In this document: piece after piece, positions 1 through 5,633 of the stretch
Position numbering within the stretch: the first letter of the stretch is position 1
Layout: each line of letters opens with the position of its first letter
NCBI GenBank assembly: GCA_016735355.1
Contig: JAERRQ010000259.1
Location: 1 to 5,633 of the forward strand
Length of the DNA stretch: 5,633 bases
DNA from: Desulfobacterales bacterium
Lineage (GTDB): Bacteria > Desulfobacterota > Desulfobacteria > Desulfobacterales > BuS5
Direction: 5' to 3'
Notes under the pieces: model-generated
The model's input: only the letters and a program-made list of their open reading frames with translations
Told to the model about the DNA's origin: nothing
Database searches by the model: none
Made by a program: the position numbers and the translations under genes

Positions 1-650
1 TCAAAAAAAATATCATGTTCCGCGATTATCAAACCTATTGGCGTAAGAATCTGACCACCAGCCTGAATCAAACCCATGGAGGCCCCTATGCTGATTAAAC
101 TTGCTACCTGTCCATCCGGGAGGCCGGAATGTTCAATAAGGAGATGCCGGCTTATTCTTTTTTCTTTCCTGTTGTCGTAGAGAAAGCTAAGGATGCGTGC
201 GAAGTGATTAAATTCTAAAACATGACTTCGACTAACCTGAAATTTACGTCGTATACTTTTTTCGGCAGGTGGTTCATCCGTGGCTTGTTCATCCGGCAGG
301 TTCTCAAACAATTTCTGTTGAGTAGCTTCCGGCGCCATTTTTGAGCGTAAAGGCATTGTTCCAGTAGACCTGTTTTCGGCTCGAATAAACTCAATCACCT
401 TAAGCAAGGCGATTGACGATTGCCCTATGCCTTTCACCTTGCCCAGGTCATCTTTTGTGGCGAAAAGGACCTGGGAGAGACTGCCAAAGACCTGAATAAG
501 CTCTTCAGCAAGCGGCTTGACATCCTTACGCCCGATAGCAAAAGAGAGAAGCAGTTCCAGCAACACTTCATCAGAGCGCGACTCTGCATCGCCCGACAGG
601 AAGCGGTCTCTGAGTCTTTGTCTGTGCCCTGTTTTTCTCTTATCCGCCAT
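1..650 (-). CDS. RadC-type N-terminal (UPF0758_N-like) HhH protein with C-terminal winged-helix-like region, 3' end cut by window
   Basis: The frame is open from an ATG at 650 to the window edge, giving 216 visible residues with the C-terminus missing. Residues 8-89 read like the N-terminal domain of RadC/UPF0758 proteins: GHRQRLRDRFL at the start, the helix with LLELLLSFAIGRKDVKPLA, then FGSL and a helix-hairpin-helix around KVKGIGQSSIALLK (66-85), a fold that usually binds DNA non-specifically. In RadC the JAB/MPN metalloprotease-like domain follows at once. Here there is a charged, Pro/Glu-rich linker (about 90-140), then a helical segment (145-216) ending in a likely wing, with SGLPDGQVASLISIGASMGL as candidate recognition helix and LTPIG near the end. 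The LTPIG...HDIFF ending weakly recalls DUF4007 proteins; that is by memory only. An in-frame ATG at 734 would add 28 residues. I preferred 650 because MADKRKTGHRQRL resembles the usual RadC N-terminus, but neither start has a strong ribosome site. Function is unknown; a DNA-binding role is inferred. Confidence 0.72.
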   Translation of the reverse strand, partial: MADKRKTGHRQRLRDRFLSGDAESRSDEVLLELLLSFAIGRKDVKPLAEELIQVFGSLSQVLFATKDDLGKVKGIGQSSIALLKVIEFIRAENRSTGTMPLRSKMAPEATQQKLFENLPDEQATDEPPAEKSIRRKFQVSRSHVLEFNHFARILSFLYDNRKEKRISRHLLIEHSGLPDGQVASLISIGASMGLIQAGGQILTPIGLIIAEHDIFF

Positions 651-755
651 ATTGCTGTTTACCATTCCTGCCGGTCTATTTTTTTTGGTGTCGGCACCGC
701 CACCACGCACCCACTCATCGACTTCCATGATCATCCATTATTTGCTTCCACTGCC
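651..755 (-). other. Short gap, in-frame extension upstream of the RadC-like gene
   Basis: This is the gap between the stop of the upstream CorC-type gene and the chosen start of the RadC-like gene. From a TAA at 738-740 the frame of the RadC-like gene stays open, with ATGs at 734, 728 and 665 besides 650. A weak Shine-Dalgarno-like GGAAG lies at 745-749, 10 nt before the ATG at 734. An AGGA at 666-669 lies 15 nt before the ATG at 650. The same GGAAG is 6 nt before an out-of-frame ATG at 738 that encodes only seven residues. I see no hairpin with a U-tract and no good promoter, so read-through from the upstream gene is likely. Confidence 0.4.
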
Positions 756-2009
756 CTATGTGTCAGTCTCTTTTTCAGGCAGCGATATAACGATTTCATG
801 AATCGACCTCGAACTCGATTTTGCGACAATAAATCTTATACCCTGGTGCATAAAGGTTTCTCCTCTTTGCGGTATCCGGCCCATATGTTTCAGTAAAAAG
901 CCGCCTGCTGTTTCATACCCTTCTTTCGGAAGATCAAGGCCAAGCCGTTCATTGAGCTCCTCTATTTCAATGCGCGCATTAACAAGGAACCTGTTTTTAG
1001 AAAGCCTGACCCACTGCTTTACTTCATGATCATACTCATCACTAATTTCACCGACCACCTCTTCAAGGATGTCTTCTATTGTAATAATCCCTGTTGATCC
1101 GCCATATTCATCAACAACAATGGCAATGGAATTCCCGGTTTTCTGCATAAAAAGCATAAGTTCATCAGCTCTCTTCAACTCCGGCACAAAAGGCACCTTT
1201 CTTATAAAGCGACTGATAATGGCCGGGTCATCCGTTGCATCCAGCAAATCAAAAGCATATACAATACCGATTAGATTATCGATTCTATCTTTAAAAACAG
1301 GGATCCTGGAATAACCTGTGCGTCTTACTATTTTCGTCACATCCTTAATCGACCCGGTTTCCGAAACAACGATCACATGAACAAGAGGAATCATCACATC
1401 GGAGACCTTCGACTTTGCAAGATGAAAAACCCTTTTTATAAGCTTCTGTTCCTTTTTTTTAAGGTCGCTTCCATGCCCTGGAGTAACCAGCATATGTTCG
1501 AGTTCTTCTCTTGTAATGAAATCTTCCTTATGAAGTGATTCCTTGCCGAGGCTTGTGTAAAAAAGCCTGCTGATCTGAAAAACCAGCAGTGTAACAGGTG
1601 ATATTATTCGTGAAGCTATCCAAAGGGGATATGCGATCCGCGGAGCAAATTCCGTTGCTTTCTGCTGAAAGATAGTTCTGGGAATTATTTCCCCAAACAT
1701 TAAAAGAACCGGAGCAATAATAATAACAGTTAAAAGTTCACCGTATGTTTTGAAAAAAGACTCAAACCATACTGCTGTTACAACCGATGATATAATGACG
1801 AACATATTGGTGCCGGTGCTGGTGGTGGCAAGAAACCAGCGTGGATTATCTATCATTTCAAGGGCCAGAACGGCTCCTTTGGAACCTTGGGCAACCCTTC
1901 TCCTGAGCCTCAACTTGTTGGAAGAAAGCAAGACCATTTCAGACCCGGAAAAAAATCCCTGAATTATGACACAACAGCATATTATAACTATGTTAAGCCA
2001 TGAACTCAT
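756..2009 (-). CDS. CNNM/CorC (HlyC/CorC) family membrane protein, full length: DUF21, CBS pair, CorC_HlyC domain
   Basis: This 417-residue protein has the standard architecture of the family that includes CorB/CorC and animal CNNM proteins, linked to Mg2+ (and Co2+) efflux or Na+/Mg2+ exchange. The DUF21 membrane domain covers about residues 1-185. It has the first-helix motif GFFSGSEMVLLSS (18-30), a GTN motif in the next helix (66-68) and FGEIIPRT (105-112). These Ser, Asn and Glu positions surround the ion site in known family members. A cytosolic CBS pair covers about 200-325: the first repeat has VMIPL and YSRIPVF, the second has GIITIEDILEEVVGEI with the T-x-x-D nucleotide-ribose pattern. 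The C-terminal 80 residues or so form the CorC_HlyC domain, with YETAGGFLL and GRIPQRGE. The ATG overlaps the stop of the preceding paralog as ATGA, and AAGG lies 7 nt upstream, so translational coupling is likely. Substrate and direction of transport cannot be read from the sequence. The older label 'hemolysin' is probably misleading. Confidence 0.93.
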   Translation of the reverse strand: MSSWLNIVIICCCVIIQGFFSGSEMVLLSSNKLRLRRRVAQGSKGAVLALEMIDNPRWFLATTSTGTNMFVIISSVVTAVWFESFFKTYGELLTVIIIAPVLLMFGEIIPRTIFQQKATEFAPRIAYPLWIASRIISPVTLLVFQISRLFYTSLGKESLHKEDFITREELEHMLVTPGHGSDLKKKEQKLIKRVFHLAKSKVSDVMIPLVHVIVVSETGSIKDVTKIVRRTGYSRIPVFKDRIDNLIGIVYAFDLLDATDDPAIISRFIRKVPFVPELKRADELMLFMQKTGNSIAIVVDEYGGSTGIITIEDILEEVVGEISDEYDHEVKQWVRLSKNRFLVNARIEIEELNERLGLDLPKEGYETAGGFLLKHMGRIPQRGETFMHQGIRFIVAKSSSRSIHEIVISLPEKETDT

Positions 2010-3022
2010 GGATCGACCTTGTCATATTCATCATAAATTTCACCAAACAGCTCTTCCAGCAGATCCTCCATGGTAACCAGCCCGGAAATATGCCCATGTT
2101 CATTAAGACATATCGCCATATGCTTACGCCTGTGCTTTAATATATGGAAGAGTTCATCAACCTTTTGTGTCTCCTGCACAAAAAGGGGGCTCCTGCTTAT
2201 CTTCTGCAAAATGTTGCGCCTCCCCCTGATTTTTTTCAGATCGAATTTTAGAAGGTCCTTGACATAGAGTACCCCTGTAATGTTGTCGATACTATGCTCA
2301 TAAACCGGAATGCGTGAAAAAGGATTACTCTTCACGCATTTTATTATTATAGCACCTTCAGTATCATGGGAAAGAGAGAGTATCTTGTCCAAAGGAGTCA
2401 TTACCTCAAACACATGGGCATCACTGAACTCAAAGACATTATGGATAAGATCTCTTTCCACTCCCTTAAGCTCACCACCTTCGTGACTCAGGTTGACCAT
2501 ATCAAGAAAATCATCTTCCATAATAGCCGAGCTGAGGCCTGCTCCTGAGGATCCTGTTAATATCATAAAAATTTGCGCCATACCGTCAAACGCCCACCTC
2601 AAAGGAGCAATAACAGCCGCAAAAAAGTATATAATTACGGACATAAAGGGAGCCAGACGCTCATTGTTATTTATGGAAACTGTTTTAGGAATAACTTCGG
2701 CAAATACAAGTGTAAGGGGCGTCATGGCAGCCATGGCAACCCATTTGCCAGGGCTGCCAAAAAGGGATACACAGAGATATGCAGCAACAACCGAAGCGGC
2801 AATATTGACCAGATCATTGCCTATCAGAATTGTTACTATAAGCTTTCTTGGGTGCTTTAGAAGTTTTTCTATTATAATCGCCCGTTTACCGCCGCCTTTT
2901 TTTATACGCCCACGTTGAATTATGGTAAGAGAAAAAAGAGCCGCTTCCGAACCTGAAAAAAACCCCGAAAAAATCAGGAGAAAAACTATTATAGCTATAT
3001 TGGTATATAGTGAAATTTCCAA
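2006..3022 (-). CDS. CNNM/CorC family membrane protein, short form: DUF21 and CBS pair, no CorC_HlyC domain
   Basis: This 338-residue paralog of the next gene has a DUF21 membrane domain (about 1-180). Its ion-site motifs are FSGFFSGSEAALFSL (18-32), IGNDLVNIAAS (67-77) and FAEVIPKT (107-114). A CBS pair follows, with VMTPLDKI (207-214), FSRIPVYE (235-242) and a second repeat with GLVTMEDLLEELFGEIYDEYD. The protein stops a few residues after that, where relatives continue for about 80 residues into the CorC_HlyC domain. No leftover coding for that domain is visible, because the next gene starts inside the stop codon, so the short form looks natural and not broken. The start is a TTG at 3020-3022: there is no in-frame ATG before residue 97, a TAA lies four codons upstream, and AAAGG sits 6 nt before the TTG. 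The gene follows the CLC gene after 20 nt. The likely role is divalent cation or Na+/Mg2+ transport in the inner membrane, possibly as partner of the longer paralog (inference). Confidence 0.9.
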   Translation of the reverse strand: MEISLYTNIAIIVFLLIFSGFFSGSEAALFSLTIIQRGRIKKGGGKRAIIIEKLLKHPRKLIVTILIGNDLVNIAASVVAAYLCVSLFGSPGKWVAMAAMTPLTLVFAEVIPKTVSINNNERLAPFMSVIIYFFAAVIAPLRWAFDGMAQIFMILTGSSGAGLSSAIMEDDFLDMVNLSHEGGELKGVERDLIHNVFEFSDAHVFEVMTPLDKILSLSHDTEGAIIIKCVKSNPFSRIPVYEHSIDNITGVLYVKDLLKFDLKKIRGRRNILQKISRSPLFVQETQKVDELFHILKHRRKHMAICLNEHGHISGLVTMEDLLEELFGEIYDEYDKVDP

Positions 3023-3033
3023 AATTTGCCTTT
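3020..3033 (-). promoter_or_regulatory. Ribosome binding site and TTG start of the short CorC-type gene
   Basis: On the minus strand AAAGG (3029-3033) is followed by six bases and TTG (3020-3022). The frame has a TAA at 3032-3034 and no ATG or GTG between that stop and the TTG. The first DUF21 helix begins within a few residues of this codon, so a later start would remove the conserved membrane motif. Confidence 0.75.
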
Positions 3034-3042
3034 AATATTTTT

Positions 3043-4851
3043 TTATTTGCCCGCCATGTTCTTCATTTCCTCTATTCTCTGGTTGTAAAAGGCAATAACC
3101 TCCCTCCTGTTAAGCATTCCTAACAGAATTCCGTGGTCATCTTCCTGAACAACCGGCAGGCTGTTGATATTCTTGATTGTAAATTTGCGGAGGGCTGAAT
3201 TCAGGTCATCATACGGGGTAGTAAAGATTATGTCGGAAACAGCAATATCCTTCATCACAACAAGGTGTTCAATGTCAGGTGAAAAAAGCACACCCCTGAT
3301 ATCCGTGCTGGAAAATATTCCGCTGAGTCTTTTATCCTGATCCATTACAGGAAAATAATGCTGTTTTGTATTTGAAAAATACTTCTTAAATTCCAGGAAA
3401 GGCATATCCTGGGGGATAAGGTCTACTTTTGACACTATATGCATAAGGTCTTTAACCTTTATGGCCTGCAACACATCCACAAAAAATTCACCTGCATGGG
3501 CCGGAGAATCAATCTTGTTCTTAACCTGTTTTTCGTAAATCGTCCATTTTTTAGAAATCAAATAGGCTACGGAACATACCAGTAGGCTGGGCAAGAGCAG
3601 ATGATAAGAATTGGTCATTTCACTTACAAATATAATGGTTGAAATGGGAGTATTGGAAACAGAAGTAAAAAAACCGGCCATCCCGACAACCACAAAGGCT
3701 CCAGGTTGGGTCACGACTCCGGGCATAATTTGATGAAAAATCTTGCCGACCACCCCGCCCATGGCTCCGCCTATCACTATCGAAGGGCCAAAGACGCCCC
3801 CGCTGCCTCCTGATCCTATGGAAAATGAAGTTGTAAAAATTTTGCCGATTGCCAAACATAAAAGGAAGCCGACTGCAAGTTCATTATAAAGGGCTTTTTG
3901 TGCAAAACCATAGCCGAATGCGAGGGTCTGGGGTAAAAAATAACCGATTATACCGGTACAGAGTCCGCCGATGGCAGGTTTGATATGATTAGGAATTTTA
4001 AAGGCTTTAAAAATTTTTGTAATACCATAAAAAATTTTAACGTAAAATAAGCCTGTAATGGCAAGCACAAAGGCTAAAACCACATAAGGTCCAAGTTCAA
4101 GAGGATTGCGGAATACAAAATCAGGGGAATTAAAAAGAGAACCCCAGCCGAACTGGAGGCAAAAGACACAATACGCAACAACTGATGAGATACCTGCCGG
4201 TATTATTACTTCTGATTCGAATTCCGGATCCCGGTAAAGGACTTCAGCGGCAAAAAGGGCGCCTGCCATCGGAGCTCTAAAGATACTGCCGACACCAGCG
4301 CCTATCCCGGCGGCCATCATAATCCGGCGCTGCCGGTCGGACAACTTCAGGGTCGTGGCCAGGAAAGAACCGAACCCGGCGCCGATCTGTGCAATCGGTC
4401 CTTCTCTTCCGCCTGAACCTCCGCTTGTCAAGGTAATGGCCGATGCCAGGGTTTTAATAAATGGCACCCTTCCCCGAATAAAGCCCGTGTGCCTGTGATA
4501 AGCGTCGATGGCCGCATCAGTTCCGTGCCCTTCCGCTTCCGGGGCAAAAGTATAAACAAGCCATCCGCTTAATATTCCGCCAAAAGCAGGGAGTAAAAGA
4601 AGAACTATTCGATTAAAGCGCACGCCTGAGGGCTGAAAAAGATGATGTTCACCGGCCGGAGCAGGGGGCTGATATCCTGCCATCATATCCATAAAAAAAT
4701 GGATACCGATCTGGCAGAGATAATGAAAGGCAATAGACCCCAGGCCCGCTATAAGACCGATAAGTATAAAACAAAACGACCATTTCCCGGCCAGGGCAAG
4801 ATCCAACCGCTTACCTTTGCCGGCCGCTGAATTATACCATTTTTTAATCAT
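3043..4851 (-). CDS. CLC-family chloride channel/transporter with C-terminal CBS pair
   Basis: This 602-residue inner-membrane protein carries the CLC signatures in order: GHGTDAAID (108-116, equivalent to the GSGIP motif), GSGGREGPIAQIG (145-157, with the gating glutamate as E150), FRAPMAGALFAAEVL (191-205), GSGGVFGPS (349-357) and IYEKQ (438-442), whose tyrosine aligns with the inner-gate Tyr445 of the E. coli protein. CLC proteins form homodimers with one anion pore per subunit and act as channels or as Cl-/H+ exchangers. Aligned by eye, the internal proton glutamate of E. coli CLC (E203) is V204 here, which argues against classical H+ coupling. The central serine of the first motif is a histidine (H109). 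A cytosolic CBS pair covers about 465-590; its first repeat ends in GIFSSTD, the ribose-binding pattern, and the second is degenerate (GMLNRRE). It lies 24 nt after the aminotransferase and 20 nt before the CorC-type pair. The ATG at 4851 has no Shine-Dalgarno; its leader is a 14-bp tandem duplication. Confidence 0.95.
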   Translation of the reverse strand: MIKKWYNSAAGKGKRLDLALAGKWSFCFILIGLIAGLGSIAFHYLCQIGIHFFMDMMAGYQPPAPAGEHHLFQPSGVRFNRIVLLLLPAFGGILSGWLVYTFAPEAEGHGTDAAIDAYHRHTGFIRGRVPFIKTLASAITLTSGGSGGREGPIAQIGAGFGSFLATTLKLSDRQRRIMMAAGIGAGVGSIFRAPMAGALFAAEVLYRDPEFESEVIIPAGISSVVAYCVFCLQFGWGSLFNSPDFVFRNPLELGPYVVLAFVLAITGLFYVKIFYGITKIFKAFKIPNHIKPAIGGLCTGIIGYFLPQTLAFGYGFAQKALYNELAVGFLLCLAIGKIFTTSFSIGSGGSGGVFGPSIVIGGAMGGVVGKIFHQIMPGVVTQPGAFVVVGMAGFFTSVSNTPISTIIFVSEMTNSYHLLLPSLLVCSVAYLISKKWTIYEKQVKNKIDSPAHAGEFFVDVLQAIKVKDLMHIVSKVDLIPQDMPFLEFKKYFSNTKQHYFPVMDQDKRLSGIFSSTDIRGVLFSPDIEHLVVMKDIAVSDIIFTTPYDDLNSALRKFTIKNINSLPVVQEDDHGILLGMLNRREVIAFYNQRIEEMKNMAGK

Positions 4852-4878
4852 TTTTTTATAATCATTTTTTTATAATCA
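4847..4878. repeat. Tandem 14-bp direct repeat across the CLC start codon
   Basis: The plus-strand unit atcatttttttata occurs twice without mismatch (4847-4860 and 4861-4874), followed by the first four bases of a third copy (4875-4878), which are also the stop codon region of the aminotransferase. Read on the minus strand, each complete copy supplies an ATG (4849-4851 and 4863-4865). Because 14 is not a multiple of three, the upstream ATG opens a five-codon frame (M-I-I-K-K) whose TGA overlaps the CLC ATG as ATGA. The repeat fills the whole 24-nt gap between the genes, and each copy includes a run of seven T. Confidence 0.9.
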
Positions 4879-5633
4879 GTTATGACCAGAAAAATTTTTT
4901 AAATTTTTACTTTCAAGCTCTTCCACTCCCTTAAGAACAGTATCAAACAATTCCTCTACGTCCCTCTCTTCAAGACATGAAAAAGCAACCCTGAGATTAC
5001 TGGGGCCCATGGAGATAAGTCCGACTCCGTATTTATCGAGGATATGAACTCTTACAGCCTCCGCATCAGTTGTTTTAAGCCTTATACACATAAAATATCC
5101 CGAATTAAAAGGATAAACGTCCCATGCCTTCTGATATTTAGGAAACCCGAGGACCTCTTTTACGCGCAGGGCTCTTCTGCAAAGTATATCAAATTTCTCC
5201 TGTTTTTCCGCAGGATAGTCTTTATCTCTCATTGATCTCAACACAACAGACTGGCCCAGATGCGACGCATTGGAAATTGAACCTCTTACTGTGCCGCCCG
5301 TCTTCCTGACCAGAGCATCATAAACTGATTCGGAATCATTCTCTATCTTACCCCCGTATGTAATAAAGCCGACCCTTAAGCCCCATACAAAATTTTCCTT
5401 TGTTGCTCCGTCCAGTTTCACAGCCAGGAGTCTTGGATGTATGTCTGCGAGATGAGCGAAAATAGATTCTTTTAGAATATTATCCTCATAAAAAAGACCA
5501 AAATAGGCATCATCCACTACGGCAATCACGTTGGTTCCGTTTTGCGCGGTCTTTACAAGAATTTTGACAATACCGTCACATTCTTGTTCGGTAATGGTAT
5601 ACCCTGTGGGATTGTTGGGAAAATTCAGCATAA
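4876..5633 (-). CDS. Fold-type I PLP-dependent aminotransferase (class I/II), N-terminal part outside window
   Basis: Only the C-terminal 250 residues or so are visible; the first ATG near 5631 is internal, since the conserved NFPNNPTG box normally lies well inside the protein. Counting from that Met, the catalytic set of the aspartate aminotransferase superfamily is present: NNPTG with the PLP-binding Asn (N7), DDAY with the pyridine-nitrogen Asp (D40) and Tyr (Y43), the Schiff-base lysine in GATKENF (K78) followed eight residues later by R86 in LRVGF, and the carboxylate-binding Arg in NLRVAFS (R214). NSGYF (176-180) lies in the usual substrate-pocket region. The reaction is transfer of an amino group between an amino acid and a 2-oxo acid; the donor cannot be told from this fragment. 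It is cytosolic. It is the first visible gene of the run, and its stop codon merges into the repeat that carries the CLC start. Its role next to ion transporters is unclear. Confidence 0.92.
   Translation of the reverse strand, partial: MLNFPNNPTGYTITEQECDGIVKILVKTAQNGTNVIAVVDDAYFGLFYEDNILKESIFAHLADIHPRLLAVKLDGATKENFVWGLRVGFITYGGKIENDSESVYDALVRKTGGTVRGSISNASHLGQSVVLRSMRDKDYPAEKQEKFDILCRRALRVKEVLGFPKYQKAWDVYPFNSGYFMCIRLKTTDAEAVRVHILDKYGVGLISMGPSNLRVAFSCLEERDVEELFDTVLKGVEELESKNLKNFSGHN

Noticed and set aside
715..738. Seven-codon ORF (MDDHGSR) with a GGAAG 6 nt upstream
   Set aside because: It is too short to separate from chance, and it overlaps the possible in-frame extension of the RadC-like gene. 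It is noted only as a possible leader.
420..896. Plus-strand open frame of 158 codons across the left-hand genes
   Set aside because: It is antisense to the RadC-like gene and to the end of the CorC-type gene. Its protein has no recognisable motif and it spans three unrelated contexts, while the minus-strand frames match known families.
2493..2918. Plus-strand open frame of 141 codons
   Set aside because: It lies wholly opposite the DUF21 region of the short CorC-type gene; its hydrophobic and serine-rich content is what an antisense frame of a membrane domain gives.
3620..3859. Second minus-strand frame inside the CLC gene
   Set aside because: It is a shifted reading of the GSGG...GPS region; the main frame carries all CLC signatures without a break, so no frameshift is needed.
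4889..4910. AT-only inverted repeat near the end of the aminotransferase as a terminator
   Set aside because: The stem would be all A-T, it lies inside the coding sequence, and no U-tract follows on the transcribed strand.
4852..4930. Promoter for the CLC gene from TATAAA-like and TTGAAA-like boxes
   Set aside because: The boxes come from the A/T-rich repeat and from coding sequence. The spacing between TTGAAA and any -10-like box is wrong, so I cannot support a promoter.
5629..5631. ATG near the right edge as the true start of the aminotransferase
   Set aside because: The NFPNNPTG box follows two residues later, while family members have a long cofactor-binding part before it. The frame is still open at the window edge.

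Overview
The window is a compact, entirely minus-strand run of five genes, read from right to left. It suggests a Gram-negative bacterium, most likely a deltaproteobacterium (Desulfobacterota-like). That guess rests on the moderate GC content, the style of the aminotransferase and the tandem CorC-type paralogs; it is inference, since no rRNA or marker gene is present.

In order of transcription: (1) the C-terminal 253 codons or so of a fold-type I PLP aminotransferase (4876-5633, cut by the right edge); (2) a CLC chloride channel/transporter with a C-terminal CBS pair (3043-4851); (3) a short CNNM/CorC-type membrane protein with DUF21 and a CBS pair but no CorC_HlyC domain (2006-3022, TTG start); (4) a full-length CNNM/CorC-type protein with DUF21, a CBS pair and a CorC_HlyC domain (756-2009), which overlaps gene 3 by an ATGA; (5) a protein with a RadC-type N-terminal helix-hairpin-helix domain (1-650, cut by the left edge). 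In gene 5 the RadC JAB/MPN domain does not follow. Instead there is a charged linker and a probable winged-helix region.

Gaps between the first four genes are 24 nt, 20 nt and a 4-nt overlap, and the fifth gene begins 105 nt downstream (21 nt if an upstream in-frame start is used). I see no convincing internal promoter or terminator, so one operon is the simplest reading. Genes 2-4 form an ion-transport block of one anion-type and two cation-type membrane proteins. All three carry CBS pairs, so they could share adenine-nucleotide control. The aminotransferase and the RadC-like protein have no obvious biochemical link to this block.

The most unusual features are the RadC-N/winged-helix architecture at the left edge, the tandem 14-bp duplication that copies the start-codon region of the CLC gene, the valine in place of the internal proton glutamate of the CLC protein, and the paired CorC paralogs with different membrane and C-terminal signatures. 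I found no CRISPR array, tRNA, rRNA, insertion sequence or attachment site.
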